DNA of 32,596 nucleotides from NCBI GenBank assembly GCA_003254885.1, contig QANT01006956.1:1-32596 (forward strand), in the 5' to 3' direction. The notes below the pieces were generated by a model, which worked only from the letters and a program-made list of their open reading frames with translations, did no database searches and was not told the origin of the DNA. The stretch comes from Purshia tridentata (Eukaryota; Streptophyta; Magnoliopsida; Rosales; Rosaceae). The position numbers and the translations under genes are program-made. Below are positions 1 through 9,200 of the stretch, in pieces; positions within the stretch are counted from its first letter, which is position 1, and the number at the start of each line of letters is the position of its first letter.

Positions 1-277
1 TAAGGATCTGGCCCAAGAAAGCAAGTTACTGTACCGGAGGCTGAAGAAGAAACCATCCCAATGGACCCTCCAGCACACAATTGCAGTCCAAAAGCTTAAA
101 CCTAGAGCTAAAGAGCTCCCTTGCTTAACCATAGCAAGGCCTGAGTCCACTAAAATAGTGGAAACAGATGCGTCAGAATTGGGCTATGGTGGGATCCTCA
201 AACAAAGAGGCCCAAACTCAAATGATGAACAGTTGGTCCGATTCACCTCAAGAGTTTGGAATGAAGCCCAACAAAAT
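1..277 (+). pseudogene. Pararetrovirus RT/RNase H junction fragment, copy A
   Basis: Fragment corresponding to 7739-8013 of the main unit: the end of the reverse transcriptase connection and the start of RNase H. It includes the first catalytic aspartate in a TDAS-type motif and the following GYGG glycines. It stops exactly where copy B starts, so RNase H is cut off before its second and third acidic residues. It begins at the window edge, so the upstream part may simply lie outside. No function is expected. Confidence 0.8.
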
Positions 278-280
278 TGA

Positions 281-557
281 AGGAAATCTGGCCCAAGAAA
301 GCAGGTTACTGTACCAGAGGCTAAAGAAGAAGCCATCCGAATGGACCCTCCAGCACACACTTGCAGTCCAAAAGCTAAAAGCTAGAGCTAAAGAGCTCCC
401 TTGCTTAACCATAGCAAGGCCTGAGTCCACTAAAATAGTGGAAACAGATGCATCAGAATTGGGCTATGGTGGAATTCTCAAACAGATAGGCCCAAACTCA
501 AATGATGAACAGTTGGTCCGATTCACCTCGGGAGTTTGGAATGAAGCCCAACAAAAT
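281..557 (+). pseudogene. Pararetrovirus RT/RNase H junction fragment, copy B (tandem duplicate)
   Basis: A second copy of the same stretch, offset by 280 bp from copy A and differing at scattered positions. Because 280 is not a multiple of three, the two copies are in different frames, and the open frame at 168-560 runs out of phase through the end of copy A before entering copy B. A TAG at 558-560 ends it. The matching sequence in the main unit continues through the rest of RNase H; here it jumps instead to an unrelated viral segment. Confidence 0.8.
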
Positions 558-1045
558 TAGCAAGTAAAATGGCCTTTTACCGGTGAGGCATTAAAGAACT
601 GGATGCATCCATTTGATTTTAACTTTTTGTGCACTTTGCATCTTGCAAAACCTTATCTGCCTACAGAGATAAGGGAGAAGATTTTCTTCTCAAGCAATGA
701 GGTGAGGAAGAAGTGGCGCCAAGAGGAGCAAAGGCCACCTTTCGAAGGAATCTCCAAAAGCGCAATCAAAAGGAGATCCTTAAGATATGGAAGATGCCGT
801 TTCTGTGGCAAATTCACTCATGAGGGAAAGTGTCCCAAGAATCAAACCTATTCCCAGTCAAGATTTCATAATCTCGTACTAGCTGGTCCTATTAGGCTTA
901 ATGCCGAACAGCAGCAGGAAAAAGGTTACGTGAAGATGAAGATTGACGAAGAACTTAGGTACATTTCTTGGAAGCTTAATAAGATGCTCTAGAACCCCAG
1001 AAAGAGCTTAAAGAGTCTGGGTAAATTGCTGGTTGATCTCGTGGC
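558..1045 (+). pseudogene. Zinc-knuckle segment found only in the upstream viral unit
   Basis: Open frame 603-992 (129 codons, starting at an ATG) of unrecognised origin. It is basic (lysine/arginine-rich near residues 30-60) and has a CCHC cluster at about residues 70-82 with spacing C-X2-C-X4-H-X3-C, one residue shorter in the last gap than a standard retroviral knuckle. Coding potential seems to extend upstream of the ATG to about 570. The segment sits between the RNase H fragments and ORF2, replacing about 680 bp found there in the main unit (8012-8690). It could be capsid-derived sequence from a related virus or a distinct nucleic-acid-binding domain. I see no match to it elsewhere in the window. 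Confidence 0.5.
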
Positions 1046-1757
1046 CAATCCTGTAGCCAGAGTCTACTTTACTGATAAAAAGATCAGTCCTCCTTTCTTT
1101 ACTTACAAGGATTACTCAGAAGCATGGAGACATGTCCACATAATCCAGAACGAAGGATATTCCCATTCATGGTTCATAAGGTTCCAAACCTTGGAGACCC
1201 CAACGTTCTTCCCAAATTGGTTTATCTCATGGTTTTCCATTTGGGGTCCAGTTGATGCTATCCTTCCGGTCCAGTTAAATGATTGCCTGTCAAGGTTTGC
1301 TATGGCCAACACCAACACTGTACAACCATGGTTGATGAGCTTATGGTTCTATGCACTATACAACCTCTGTTGGATTGTCAAGTGGACCTATTCCATCTCA
1401 GGACCTGATGAGGACGAAAATGATCATCTCCCTATGCTGGTGCGGTCGATATGTGTAAAGTGGTGGGACAGATTCGATACCTTCCACTTTCACCCTTCAA
1501 AGTTCAGAATTAAATTAATCAATCAGACCCAGCCAGAGCCATGTAAACAAAAGGACAAAGGAAAGGAACAGATGAAGAGTCTAAAAGACTCGGTAATGGA
1601 GCAGATACGATCTCTTAAAGAGAAAAACAAGGATCTACCAAAAGATATGCTTAAAGCATTAGTCCAAGATGCTTTCTCCACCCAAGAGGATAACTCATCA
1701 GATGAAAGCATAGACTACAGATTCGTCACGGAGAGCCTTGGCAGAGATGACATCTAA
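1046..1757 (+). pseudogene. Pararetrovirus ORF2, upstream unit, 5'-truncated
   Basis: Frame open from 1026 to the TAA at 1755-1757. From about 1051 it aligns with the ORF2 of the main unit (from 8687), with roughly a dozen amino-acid differences over about 160 residues by eye. It lacks the N-terminal ~130 residues but keeps the true C-terminus: a charged, lysine/glutamate-rich, probably helical tail of about 70 residues that the other copy has lost to the transposon. The core is rich in Trp, Phe and Tyr. Florendoviruses are known to carry an ORF2 of unknown function, which is the basis for the name. Confidence 0.68.
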
Positions 1758-2043
1758 AAGATGTCCACTAAGGTCACATCACACCTAAAGTAAGGTGCAT
1801 ACTCACCCCGTGATCATCCAAAGACAGATTCCTCATTCCACTAAGTTTTGGCCCTTATGCCGACACCATTTGGTGGAAGTCTCCAGCTGGCTATTCTAAT
1901 TGTCGTTTTCTATCGACAATGAAAGGCCACTAGTTAGGGATCTTATCTTATCCTGTAATCTTTTACTTTATTCTGTCGGCCACTTGTTTAGGCCCGTGAA
2001 TTTCTTTTGGCCGCTTGTTTTGGCCTTACCTTTAGAGTTTGTG

Positions 2044-2051
2044 TATAAATA
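2044..2051 (+). promoter_or_regulatory. TATA box, putative pregenomic RNA promoter
   Basis: TATAAATA preceded by a CT/TG-rich tract and followed by a G-run, about 790 bp upstream of the movement-protein ATG. It is the best TATA match in the intergenic region. A transcription start near 2070-2080 is inferred from the usual 25-35 bp spacing. Confidence 0.6.
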
Positions 2052-2071
2052 AGGGGGTCTAGCCTCAGTGT

Positions 2072-2173
2072 AGGACATCCGAAAAATTTCAGAGAATCAC
2101 TTAGAACTAGGAGGCCTGCTCTTAGGAGAGGACATCCGAAAAAAAAAAAAATCTCAGAGAATCACTTAGAACT
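2072..2173 (+). repeat. Direct repeat just downstream of the TATA box
   Basis: Two copies of a unit of about 40 bp (2072-2108 and 2129-2173) beginning AGGACATCCG and ending CACTTAGAACT. They are separated by about 20 bp, and the second copy has an expanded A-run. They fall where the 5' end of the viral transcript would lie. Confidence 0.8.
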
Positions 2174-2281
2174 CATTGTAAGATATCCATTCCTACTTTG
2201 TAAATTCTTCACCTCTTGTAAAATATTTCAGTCTTCAACAAAGTTTGCAGTGTGTTCTTCACTAGTTTGAAGTGCATTTAT

Positions 2282-2394
2282 AACTGTAAGTAAGTTTGTT
2301 TATTTATTTAATTTATGGTTTTCTTACGCTTTGATTTACAAAATCAAAACTGTAAGTAAGTTTGTTTATTTATTTAATTTATTGTTTTCTTACG
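2282..2394 (+). repeat. Direct repeat in the leader containing splice-donor-like GTAAGT
   Basis: Two nearly identical copies (2282-2328 and 2348-2394, offset 66 bp) beginning AACTGTAAGTAAG and running through a T-rich tract to TTCTTACG. Each copy holds a consensus-like plant donor (GTAAGT), and a T-rich acceptor-like TTTAG follows the second copy. Whether the leader was ever spliced cannot be told from sequence alone. Confidence 0.75.
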
Positions 2395-2611
2395 TTTAGA
2401 TTTACTAACTCGTGTTAGACGCCACGAAAGATACCTCCTTGTTCTTGAACATAATTACCAGGCAATTAGGAACAGCCTACAAACCACTCCCCAAACAGAT
2501 CCCCTCTATAACCTTTTAAGGGAAAATTTCCTAGACTTACATGACCAGATCATCGACACCAAAACCCAAATCTACCTCTTCAACGAGGCCCTGAAAACTC
2601 TTGCCTTCTAG
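2378..2611 (+). other. ATG-less open frame in the viral leader
   Basis: A continuous frame of 77 codons ending at TAG 2609-2611, with no ATG. The part from about 2414 has protein-like composition: alternating hydrophobic and charged residues compatible with an amphipathic helix, unlike the AT-rich DNA before it. It ends 18 bp before the primer-binding site. It could be a decayed exon or leader-encoded peptide, or chance openness. I do not recognise the product. Confidence 0.35.
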
Positions 2612-2628
2612 CCGAACCTGGTGGGAAG

Positions 2629-2643
2629 TGGTATCAGAGCCAT
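2629..2643 (+). promoter_or_regulatory. Primer-binding site for initiator tRNA-Met
   Basis: TGGTATCAGAGCCAT is complementary to the 3' end of plant initiator tRNA-Met, the primer that caulimovirids use for minus-strand synthesis. By convention this site marks position 1 of the circular viral map. It lies about 200 bp upstream of the movement-protein ATG and downstream of the TATA box, as in other members of the family. Confidence 0.85.
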
Positions 2644-2793
2644 CTAGAACGGTAAGAGGGAGTTGTGCTAACCATTTGTCTTAGGGGCGAACCTGTGTAG
2701 TGCCGCAGCTTGTCGTGGTAGGGAGAAGTCCGTTGAAGCCAGAGTGGGCGTGTGAAGGACGCTTGATCCCAGGGTGCCATTGGCTACTGAGAG

Positions 2794-2849
2794 GCTACAG
2801 GGGCGAAACTAAGATGGCAAAAGCTACAGGGCGAAACTAAGATGGCTGG
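2794..2849 (+). repeat. Duplicated start-codon context with a 9-codon upstream ORF
   Basis: A 29-bp unit starting GCTACAGGG and containing an ATG occurs twice (2794-2822 and 2823-2849). The first ATG (2814) opens a frame of eight codons plus a stop ending at 2840. The second ATG, at 2842, begins the movement-protein frame. The second copy has one G fewer. If this had been expressed, the short upstream frame would have affected initiation. Confidence 0.75.
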
Positions 2850-4767
2850 TCTATGTAGAGCTTTCTCTCGCGGTTCTGATGACTCCAGTGCTACCAGCAG
2901 CATGGGCGTCTCAGAAGAAATGATTTTTCATGACTTCGAGGAGAAACTACACAACTGGACGATCCCCAAGATGCCGATCAAGGATGTCTACCAAAAAGGA
3001 GTGTTCGATTGGCGGAGTGACTATGTCATCAAGACTTGTGAAAGGACGGAGTCTATCGTGGATACGTTGGAAGATTGCCAACTTTTCACCCCAGAAATGC
3101 TACAACAGCATGTAGCCCAGAAATACAGGTACCTCTACATTGGATTGGTACAGGTGGGTATAAAACCACTCACCAGGACGGGACTCAATACGTCTGTAGT
3201 TGTTTGTGTTCGCGACACCAGACACAACAAGTTTACAGATTCGCTTCTAGGGATAGTTGAATCATCACTGTGCGATGGCCCAGTATTTTTCAACTGTTTC
3301 CCCAATTTCTCAGTCTCTTTGACTGACCCAAGAGTCTTAAAGGCTCTATCTTTGAACGTGCAATCTCAAGAATTTGATATGATCCAAGGCTCAGAAAATA
3401 TGGTTTTGATCTATCGAGTCTACTACAAAGTAATGACAACGGTGAGCCCAGGGGCTAAAAGACTCCAGCCAAGAGGAAAAACAACCCTCTTTGTTGCAGA
3501 TCTGAAGAAAGCTAATGTGGTCATTCAAAAATCAATTAATTGGAATGATGTCCAGTTACTAGATCAATGGGTATTACCATCAGCAGTACCCCCAAGGCCA
3601 AGACAAAGCCATGACTTGGAGCAGATCATCCAAGGAGAAGATGGAGAGGTTGAGATTCGATTCTCGACCAGTAGATCAGCTCGAATCAGCCTTGCCAGCT
3701 CTAGCGCCAGGAATTCTAACGCCAGAAGAAGTACTGATACCCGAAGGAGTTTCCATTCTGAGGGAAGGACTAAAAGTCCAACCTTGGATGGATTTACGGT
3801 GGAAGGATCCATCCCGATTGCCCATCCGACGTACAGACAGGACGAGCCAACCTTCTCCGACATGGAAGGATCCATCTACGAACCAAGTATCAGTGTGCTC
3901 ACTGTAGAAGAAGAAGACTTTAGAGTAAATAAAGATTTACTCACCAAGGAGTACATGAGGCCATGCCATGCTCATAAAAGGAGATGGTACCACGAGAATT
4001 TCAGCAAGGAGGAGAGGACTATTACTCACCCCAAATATCTGAAATATATGTATCAGATTAAGAGAAACGTTCCATTTTTCTCTTGGTTTGAAAAGTATGT
4101 TTCGGAAAATGGCAGCGAAGCGCTAAAAGCGTCTCTATGTGTCTTGAGTAACAATCTCAAGAACTTCAAAACCCAGGGAGGGAAGGTCGAAAAGGCGATC
4201 CATCCTCCGACAACGACGATTGAGTTCAGCGGGACAACAACCATTCCATTTAAAGCCAACGTAAAGGAGACAGCCCCAGTTATGGATGCTATGGCGGCCC
4301 AGCAGAACTACACAAATCTCCACCTCCAGACAATTGGAGAACAGACTACCAGGATTGAGGAAGCCATGGAACACCTGGTAGAAGGAGGAAAGAAGAGGCC
4401 AACACCCGAGAAAATGGCTGTGCCATTCCAAAAGATGTCGGAAACAAGCAGCTTTGTTTCTCCAGCCTTACCAGAAAGGAGAAAAGAAGAGAAGCTACTG
4501 ATCAGGCCACCACCAAAGTTGAATCCGAAGTTCAAGTTTGGAGGAACTAGCACAGAGCTAGTAGAAGAACTTACAAGCAGAATTTCCAAGTTAAGCTTGG
4601 GAAAAGGATCTATTAATGTCTTGTCTAAAGCAGACTCTGACATAGAAGACCTTGAAGAGGCTTTCAAAGAAAATTCTCTGGATGAAGCTCCCAAAGAAGG
4701 AATTAATAGGCTTGAGAGGGGAAAAACGAAGAATTACTACCCTCGACCATCACCAGTGGATCTCTAG
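2842..4767 (+). pseudogene. Pararetrovirus polyprotein part 1: movement protein and linker
   Basis: 641-codon frame from ATG 2842 to an in-frame TAG at 4765. Residues about 25-250 look like a 30K-superfamily viral movement protein, the plasmodesmal transport factor of plant viruses, with a hydrophobic beta-rich core and a VADLKKAN-like region near residue 216. Next comes a Ser/Arg-rich stretch (about 275-310), then a linker of about 300 residues with Pro- and Lys-rich parts and a possible short coiled coil near 495-520. The frame continues past the TAG straight into the capsid region, so the stop looks like a later nonsense mutation and not a natural boundary. The start was chosen as the first long-frame ATG after the primer-binding site. 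Confidence 0.78.
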
Positions 4768-6060
4768 TATGAAGAAAATGGAGAGCCAAGAGTCTTTCAT
4801 GGAGGAGCTATTACTGAGTGGAACATAGACGGCAAAACGGAGTATCAGATTGCAGAAACATTTAGACAAATGTTGATGCAAGCAACTGCTTATCGAGCGA
4901 GCAGTTTCATTTCAGATGAGAGGCACAGAGCATGTCTACTCATTGCCGGTTTTACAGGCCAACGCAAAGGTTGGTGGGACAACCTCCCAGAAGCTTTTCA
5001 GGAGCAAATCCTGACAAGTGAACGAGAAGTAGATACTGGAATGGAGGTAGTCTATGAAGGAGACCAGGTCAATACACTGGTCTATACTCTGCTTTGGCAT
5101 TTTATTGGCGACGAAAAGGCCTATCTAGAAAGTACTAGAGATATCCTGATGAATCTCAAATGCAAAACATTGTCACATTTCCGATGGTATAAAGACGCTT
5201 TTATGACAAAGGTCTTTACAAGAAATGATTGTCATTCTGAGTTCTGGAAGGAGAAGTACATATCAGGGCTCCCGCCGATGTTTGCTAAGAAGGTCCGAAG
5301 TAGACTAAAACAAGTCTATGGAGGAATAATTCCCTACAATTCTGTCACATTTGGTGAACTAAGTAGTCACATATGTGCAGAAGGAATAGCGCTATGCACA
5401 GATATGAAGCTGAAAAGGCAGATTGAGAAGCAGCGCACCATGAAGGGAAGAGAACTAGGTGACTTCTGCGAACAATTTGGCCTAGAAGGTGTGAAGGCGA
5501 AAAAGAAGAAGAAGCCCAAGGCTATTTGGGACTCTCACAAGAAGCCTTACTACAAGTATCGCAGACGGGAAGAACAACCTAGAAGAAACCCTAAAAAGGG
5601 AAAAGCCTACCTGGAGAAGTGAAAGTACAAAGGGCATACTTCAAGAAAGCCACCAGTCTGCTACAAGTGTGGGAAGGTTGGGCACTAAAGAAATGAGTGC
5701 CGTATGAAAGAAAAAATTAATGCTTTGGAAATAAGTGAGGAGCTAAAAGCTTCACTTTATCACTTATTCCTAACATCTGATGACTCGTCAGATGATTTGG
5801 CCGAGCTCAACGACGAGGAGGAGACTTCCTCAAAGGAAGAAACCTCATCAGGCGACGAGCAGGAACAGTGCGGGTGTGTCAGGGTGCTCACTAAGCATGA
5901 CAACCTCACTCTGGATCTAATTGATGGCATCCAAGATCCAGCTCGGAAAAGAGAAGCCATTGAGGGCTTTCTGAATGCTCTTAAAGAGCAACAAGCTCAG
6001 GAGATCCAGACTCCAAGGCAGCCTAAAAGCCCAACAGCCCCTATAGCTACAAAGCTATAG
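4768..6060 (+). pseudogene. Pararetrovirus polyprotein part 2: capsid with broken zinc knuckle
   Basis: Same frame as the movement protein. The open part 4870-5622 has the gag-like capsid core (tandem Trp near residue 36, and a GLPPMFAKKVRSR-type motif near residue 135) and a Lys/Arg-rich tail. A TGA at 5620 and a TAA at 5686 interrupt it. The zinc knuckle at 5659-5700 is C-X2-C-X4-H-X4-C, with the TAA codon directly after the histidine. After it, an acidic Asp/Glu/Ser stretch (about 5775-5870) resembles the acidic region next to caulimovirid capsids. The frame ends at TAG 6058. The next domain continues in another frame, so an indel lies near 6030-6060. Confidence 0.75.
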
Positions 6061-7700
6061 TAGAAAGAGTTCAGGCTAAACAACTCCAGAAAGAAGTAAC
6101 AGTCCAAGACGTGCAAGCCGAAATTAAGCAAGTCAAAACGGAGTTGAAAGAGTTGAAAACCAGAATAAATATTCTGGAAATAACTCAGGATGCAACCCCT
6201 GCAGATGAGGCCGAAGATTGGAAGGAGCTCATGGAATTCAATGTCCAGTTCCAGGAGCCGGGGGAGTCAAGAACTAAAAGACAGGGGATAGTAATCAATG
6301 AACCTGAAGTGAATGCTTTAGGATCTATTCCCCAGATCGAATATGTTTATGGCCAACGATGGTTGGTGGAGGTCGCTATTCAGGTCCAAAACAGTTTTCA
6401 ATTCTCAACTGTTGCACTAATCGATTCAGGTGCAGATCTGAATTGTCTCCAGGAGGGCTTGGTACCTTCAAGGTACTTTACAAAGACAACCCAGACACTC
6501 AGAGCAGCGAATGGAAGGAGAATGCAAATCCAGTACAAGCTACCAGAGGCAGCAGTTTGCAGCAATGGTGTTTGTCTGCCAGTGCAATTTATCTTGGTCA
6601 AGGATCTAAAAGATTCTTGTATCCTTGGTAATACCTTCCTCCAGACCCTGTATCAAACCAATACTCTCAGGGTGGACAGCCATGGGTTGAAAGCTAAGGT
6701 AGATGGAATTGAAGTAACTTTTAACTTCATCCAGAAACCTCAAGCTAAATATGTTACAGCCATCCAACTCCTGAAGGGTAAGGAGCAATTCCTTTGTTCT
6801 TTAAAAGAGGAGTTACGGTACAAGAGGGCTGAAGAGGCACTAAAAGTGCCAGTAAACCAAAGAAAAATTGAGCATCTAAAGAAGATGTTCCTACAGAAGG
6901 TCTGCGCTGACCATCCTAATGCATTTTGGGATCGCAAACAGCATTCGGTGGCACTCCCGTATGAACCAGGGTTCGATGTAGCTACCATGATCCCTACAAA
7001 GGCGCGACCTATACAAATGAATAGTGAGCTAATGGAGACATGCAAGAAGGAAGTAGCAGATCTCTTGTCAAGAAAGCTGATAAGAGAAAGTAAGTCCCCA
7101 TGGAGTTGCCCAGCCTTTTATGTCATGAAGGCTGCAGAGATTGAGAGAGGAGTCCCAAGATTGGTCATTAATTACAAAGCCCTAAATAAGGCTTTGAGGT
7201 GGATCAGGTATCCGATCCCCAATAAGAAGGACTTACTCAGGCGACTCTACAACGCCACTATTTTCTCAAAGTTCGACATGAAGTCTGGATATTGGCAAAT
7301 CCAGATACAGGAAGAGGAGCGCTACAAAACAGCGTTCACAGTTCCATTTGGACATTACGAATGGAATGTCATGCCATTTGGGCTTAAAAATGCCCCCTCT
7401 GAGTTCCAAAATATCATGAACAAGGTGTTCAACGCCTACTCAGAGTTTGCTATAGTCTACATTGATGATGTGCTGATCTTCTCCAACACCTTCGATCAAC
7501 ATTTGAAGCACTTGAGAATCTTCTTAAGAGTTGTGGAGAAGGCAGGTTTGGTGATTTCATCTAAAAAGATGGAACTGTTCCAAACCAGGGTCAGGTTTTT
7601 AGGCCACCATATTTACCAAGGTACAATTATTCCTATTGATAGGGCTATTGCATTTGCTGATAAATTTCCTGACGAATTGAAGGAGAAGACGCAGCTGTAG
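6061..7700 (+). pseudogene. Pararetrovirus polyprotein part 3: protease and reverse transcriptase
   Basis: Frame 3, open from upstream of 6061 to TAG 7698. A probable coiled coil (about 6085-6190, Lys/Glu-rich heptads) precedes a retropepsin-like aspartic protease whose active-site DSGAD is at 6423-6437; this enzyme would cleave the polyprotein. The reverse transcriptase covers about 6990-7650, with the catalytic YIDD at 7458-7469 and the upstream FDMKSGYWQI motif near 7275. All the key residues I could check are present. There is no natural start: the frame is entered by read-through from the capsid, and the earlier frame is lost by an indel just before 6060. The RT sequence continues past the TAG at 7698. 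Confidence 0.85.
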
Positions 7701-8369
7701 AGGTTCCTTGGAAGTCTAAACTACATTGCTGACTTCTTCAAGGATCTGGCCCAAGAAAGCCGATTACTGTACCAGAGACTGAAAAAGAAACCATTTGAAT
7801 GGACCCTTCAGCACACGATTGCAGTCCAAAAGCTTAAAGCTAGAGCTAAAGAGCTCCCTTGCTTAGCCATAGCAAGGCCTGAGTCCACTAAAATAGTGGA
7901 AACAGATGCATCAGATTTGGGCTATGGTGGAATTCTAAAATAGAGAGACCCAAACTCAAATGATGAACAGTTGGTCCGATTCACCTCAGGAGTTTGGAAT
8001 GAAGCCCAACAAAAATATTCCACTATCAAAAAGGAAATCCTAGCCATTGTCCTGTGTGTCTCTAAATTCGAGAGTGACCTCCTAAATCAGGAGTTCATTG
8101 TTAGAATTGACTGCAAAGCAGCCAAAGACGTCCTAAACAAGGATGTCAAGAACCTAGCGTCCAAACAAATATTTGCTAGATGGCAGGCCATACTCTCTGC
8201 ATTTGACTTCAAAATAGAGTTTATAAGAGGAGAGGATAACTCTCTGCCTGATTTTCTAACCAGGGAGTATTTGCAGGGAAACCAAGAAGAAAAGAAAGAT
8301 GAACAGGGCGCAGCAAAAGAGACAGCAGAGGAGAAGGGCGGTGGCCCAAGAAAACACCCAGTGGCTTAG
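7701..8369 (+). pseudogene. Pararetrovirus polyprotein part 4: RNase H
   Basis: Continues the RT frame after TAG 7698. RNase H degrades the RNA strand of the RNA:DNA hybrid. Visible catalytic residues are the first Asp (GAT 7905-7907, TDAS context), Glu in KEIL (near 8032), Asp in RIDCKAA (near 8107) and the terminal Asp in a PDFLTRE motif (near 8250). A TAG at 7941-7943 lies between the first Asp and the Glu, so no complete enzyme can be made. The C-terminus is Lys/Glu-rich and ends at TAG 8367; its last 71 bp overlap ORF2 in another frame. Confidence 0.85.
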
Positions 8370-9170
8370 ACCACCCTCTGAAGGGGAGCCTAAAAGGACT
8401 CCTTACTACCACTCCTTCGATAATTTCATCTGTATTATCGAAGAGGAGTTCAAAACAATGGAACCTAAAGAGGTTGCCAGTTCATACTTCAGGGATCCCT
8501 TTGATCCCAAGGAAGGAGCCAAGAGAAGGACATGGTACGAATCTATTCTGTTCGAGATAGGTTCTGCCACAGTCTTCCACAAATTTAGCTCCAAGAAGGC
8601 TAAAATGCCTTCATTCTCTCAATTATGCATCTTAAAGGTGTTATCCTTAAAGGATTTTTTGAAGATCGCTACAGGACCATCTTCTCCTGTCGCTAGGGTC
8701 TACTTCACTGATAAAAAGATCAGTCCTCCTTCCTTTACTTACAAGGATTACTCAGAAGCATGGAGACATGTCCTCATAATCCAGGACGAAGGATATACCC
8801 ATTCTTGGTTCATAAGGTTCCAAACCTTGGAAACCCCAACGTTCTTCCCAAACTGGTTTATCTCATGGTTTTCCATTTGGGGCCCAATTGATTCTATCCT
8901 TCCAGCTCAATTCAACAATTGCCTGTCAAGGTTTGCCATGGCCAATACCAACACTGTGCAACCATGGCTAATGAGTTTATGGTTCTATGCACTTTACAAC
9001 CTCTGTTGGATCGTCAAGTGGACCTATTCCATCTCAGGACCTGATGAGGACGAAAATGAGCATCTCCCTATGCTGGTGCGGTCAATCTGTGTGAAGTGGT
9101 GGGACAAATTTGATACCTTTCACTTTCACCCTTCAAAATTCAGAATTAAATTAATTAATCTTACCCAACC
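8299..9170 (+). pseudogene. Pararetrovirus ORF2, main unit, cut by CACTA insertion
   Basis: Frame opening at ATG 8299, inside the RNase H coding region but in a different frame (71-bp overlap). About 290 viral codons remain. The N-terminus is Gln/Arg-rich (basic), followed by an aromatic-rich core matching the upstream-unit copy from residue ~130. Viral sequence ends at 9170, where the CACTA terminus begins; the frame runs 11 more codons into the transposon and stops at 9202-9204. Compared with the other copy, the charged C-terminal tail is missing. Function unknown; unlike the polyprotein, this surviving part has no internal stop. Confidence 0.72.
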
Positions 9171-9200
9171 CACTACTACAAAAACTAATTTCCATGACGC
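9171..9200 (+). repeat. Left terminal inverted repeat of the CACTA element
   Basis: Starts with the diagnostic CACTA and matches the reverse complement of the right end over the first 14 bases. After a small gap, TTCCATGACGC (9190-9200) matches again. Viral ORF2 homology stops at exactly the preceding base, which fixes the boundary. Confidence 0.92.

Larger units (their letters stand above)
1758..2841 (+). promoter_or_regulatory. Pararetrovirus intergenic region and transcript leader
   Basis: Stretch between the ORF2 stop of one unit and the movement-protein start of the next. It holds a TATA box, two pairs of short direct repeats, a 78-codon open frame without ATG, the tRNA-Met primer-binding site and a duplicated start-codon context. 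In caulimovirids this region carries the pregenomic RNA promoter, the leader and the start site of minus-strand DNA synthesis; all three roles are inferred from position and motifs. I did not find a convincing AATAAA close to the TATA box. Confidence 0.72.
1..9170 (+). mobile_element. Endogenous pararetrovirus (Caulimoviridae), head-to-tail tandem, degenerate
   Basis: Integrated copy of a plant DNA pararetrovirus. Gene order in the main unit (2842-9170) is movement protein, capsid with zinc knuckle, aspartic protease, reverse transcriptase, RNase H, then a separate overlapping ORF2. A tRNA-Met primer-binding site lies upstream, and there are no long terminal repeats and no integrase. That order in one reading frame plus an extra ORF2 fits florendoviruses best, with petuviruses as the alternative; the genus is inferred from layout only. 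The 3' part of a second unit precedes it (1-1757), and equivalent ORF2 positions are 7636 bp apart, as expected for tandem integrated genomes of about 7.6 kb. In-frame stops (4765, 5620, 5686, 7698, 7941) and a frameshift near 6030-6060 show that it is inactive. The 3' end is cut by a CACTA transposon at 9171. Confidence 0.88.

Noticed and set aside
2629..2643. Considered as part of a tRNA gene
   Set aside because: Only the complement of the tRNA-Met 3' end is present, without a cloverleaf; position and orientation fit a reverse-transcription primer site.
3564..3875. Minus-strand open frame inside the movement-protein gene (and similar ones at 4053-4694, 6398-7045)
   Set aside because: Antisense shadows of the long viral frame with no start context or recognisable protein.
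1..9170. Ty3/Gypsy LTR retrotransposon
   Set aside because: There is a movement-protein domain, no integrase and no long terminal repeats, and the protease-RT-RNase H order is followed by ORF2; this fits Caulimoviridae.
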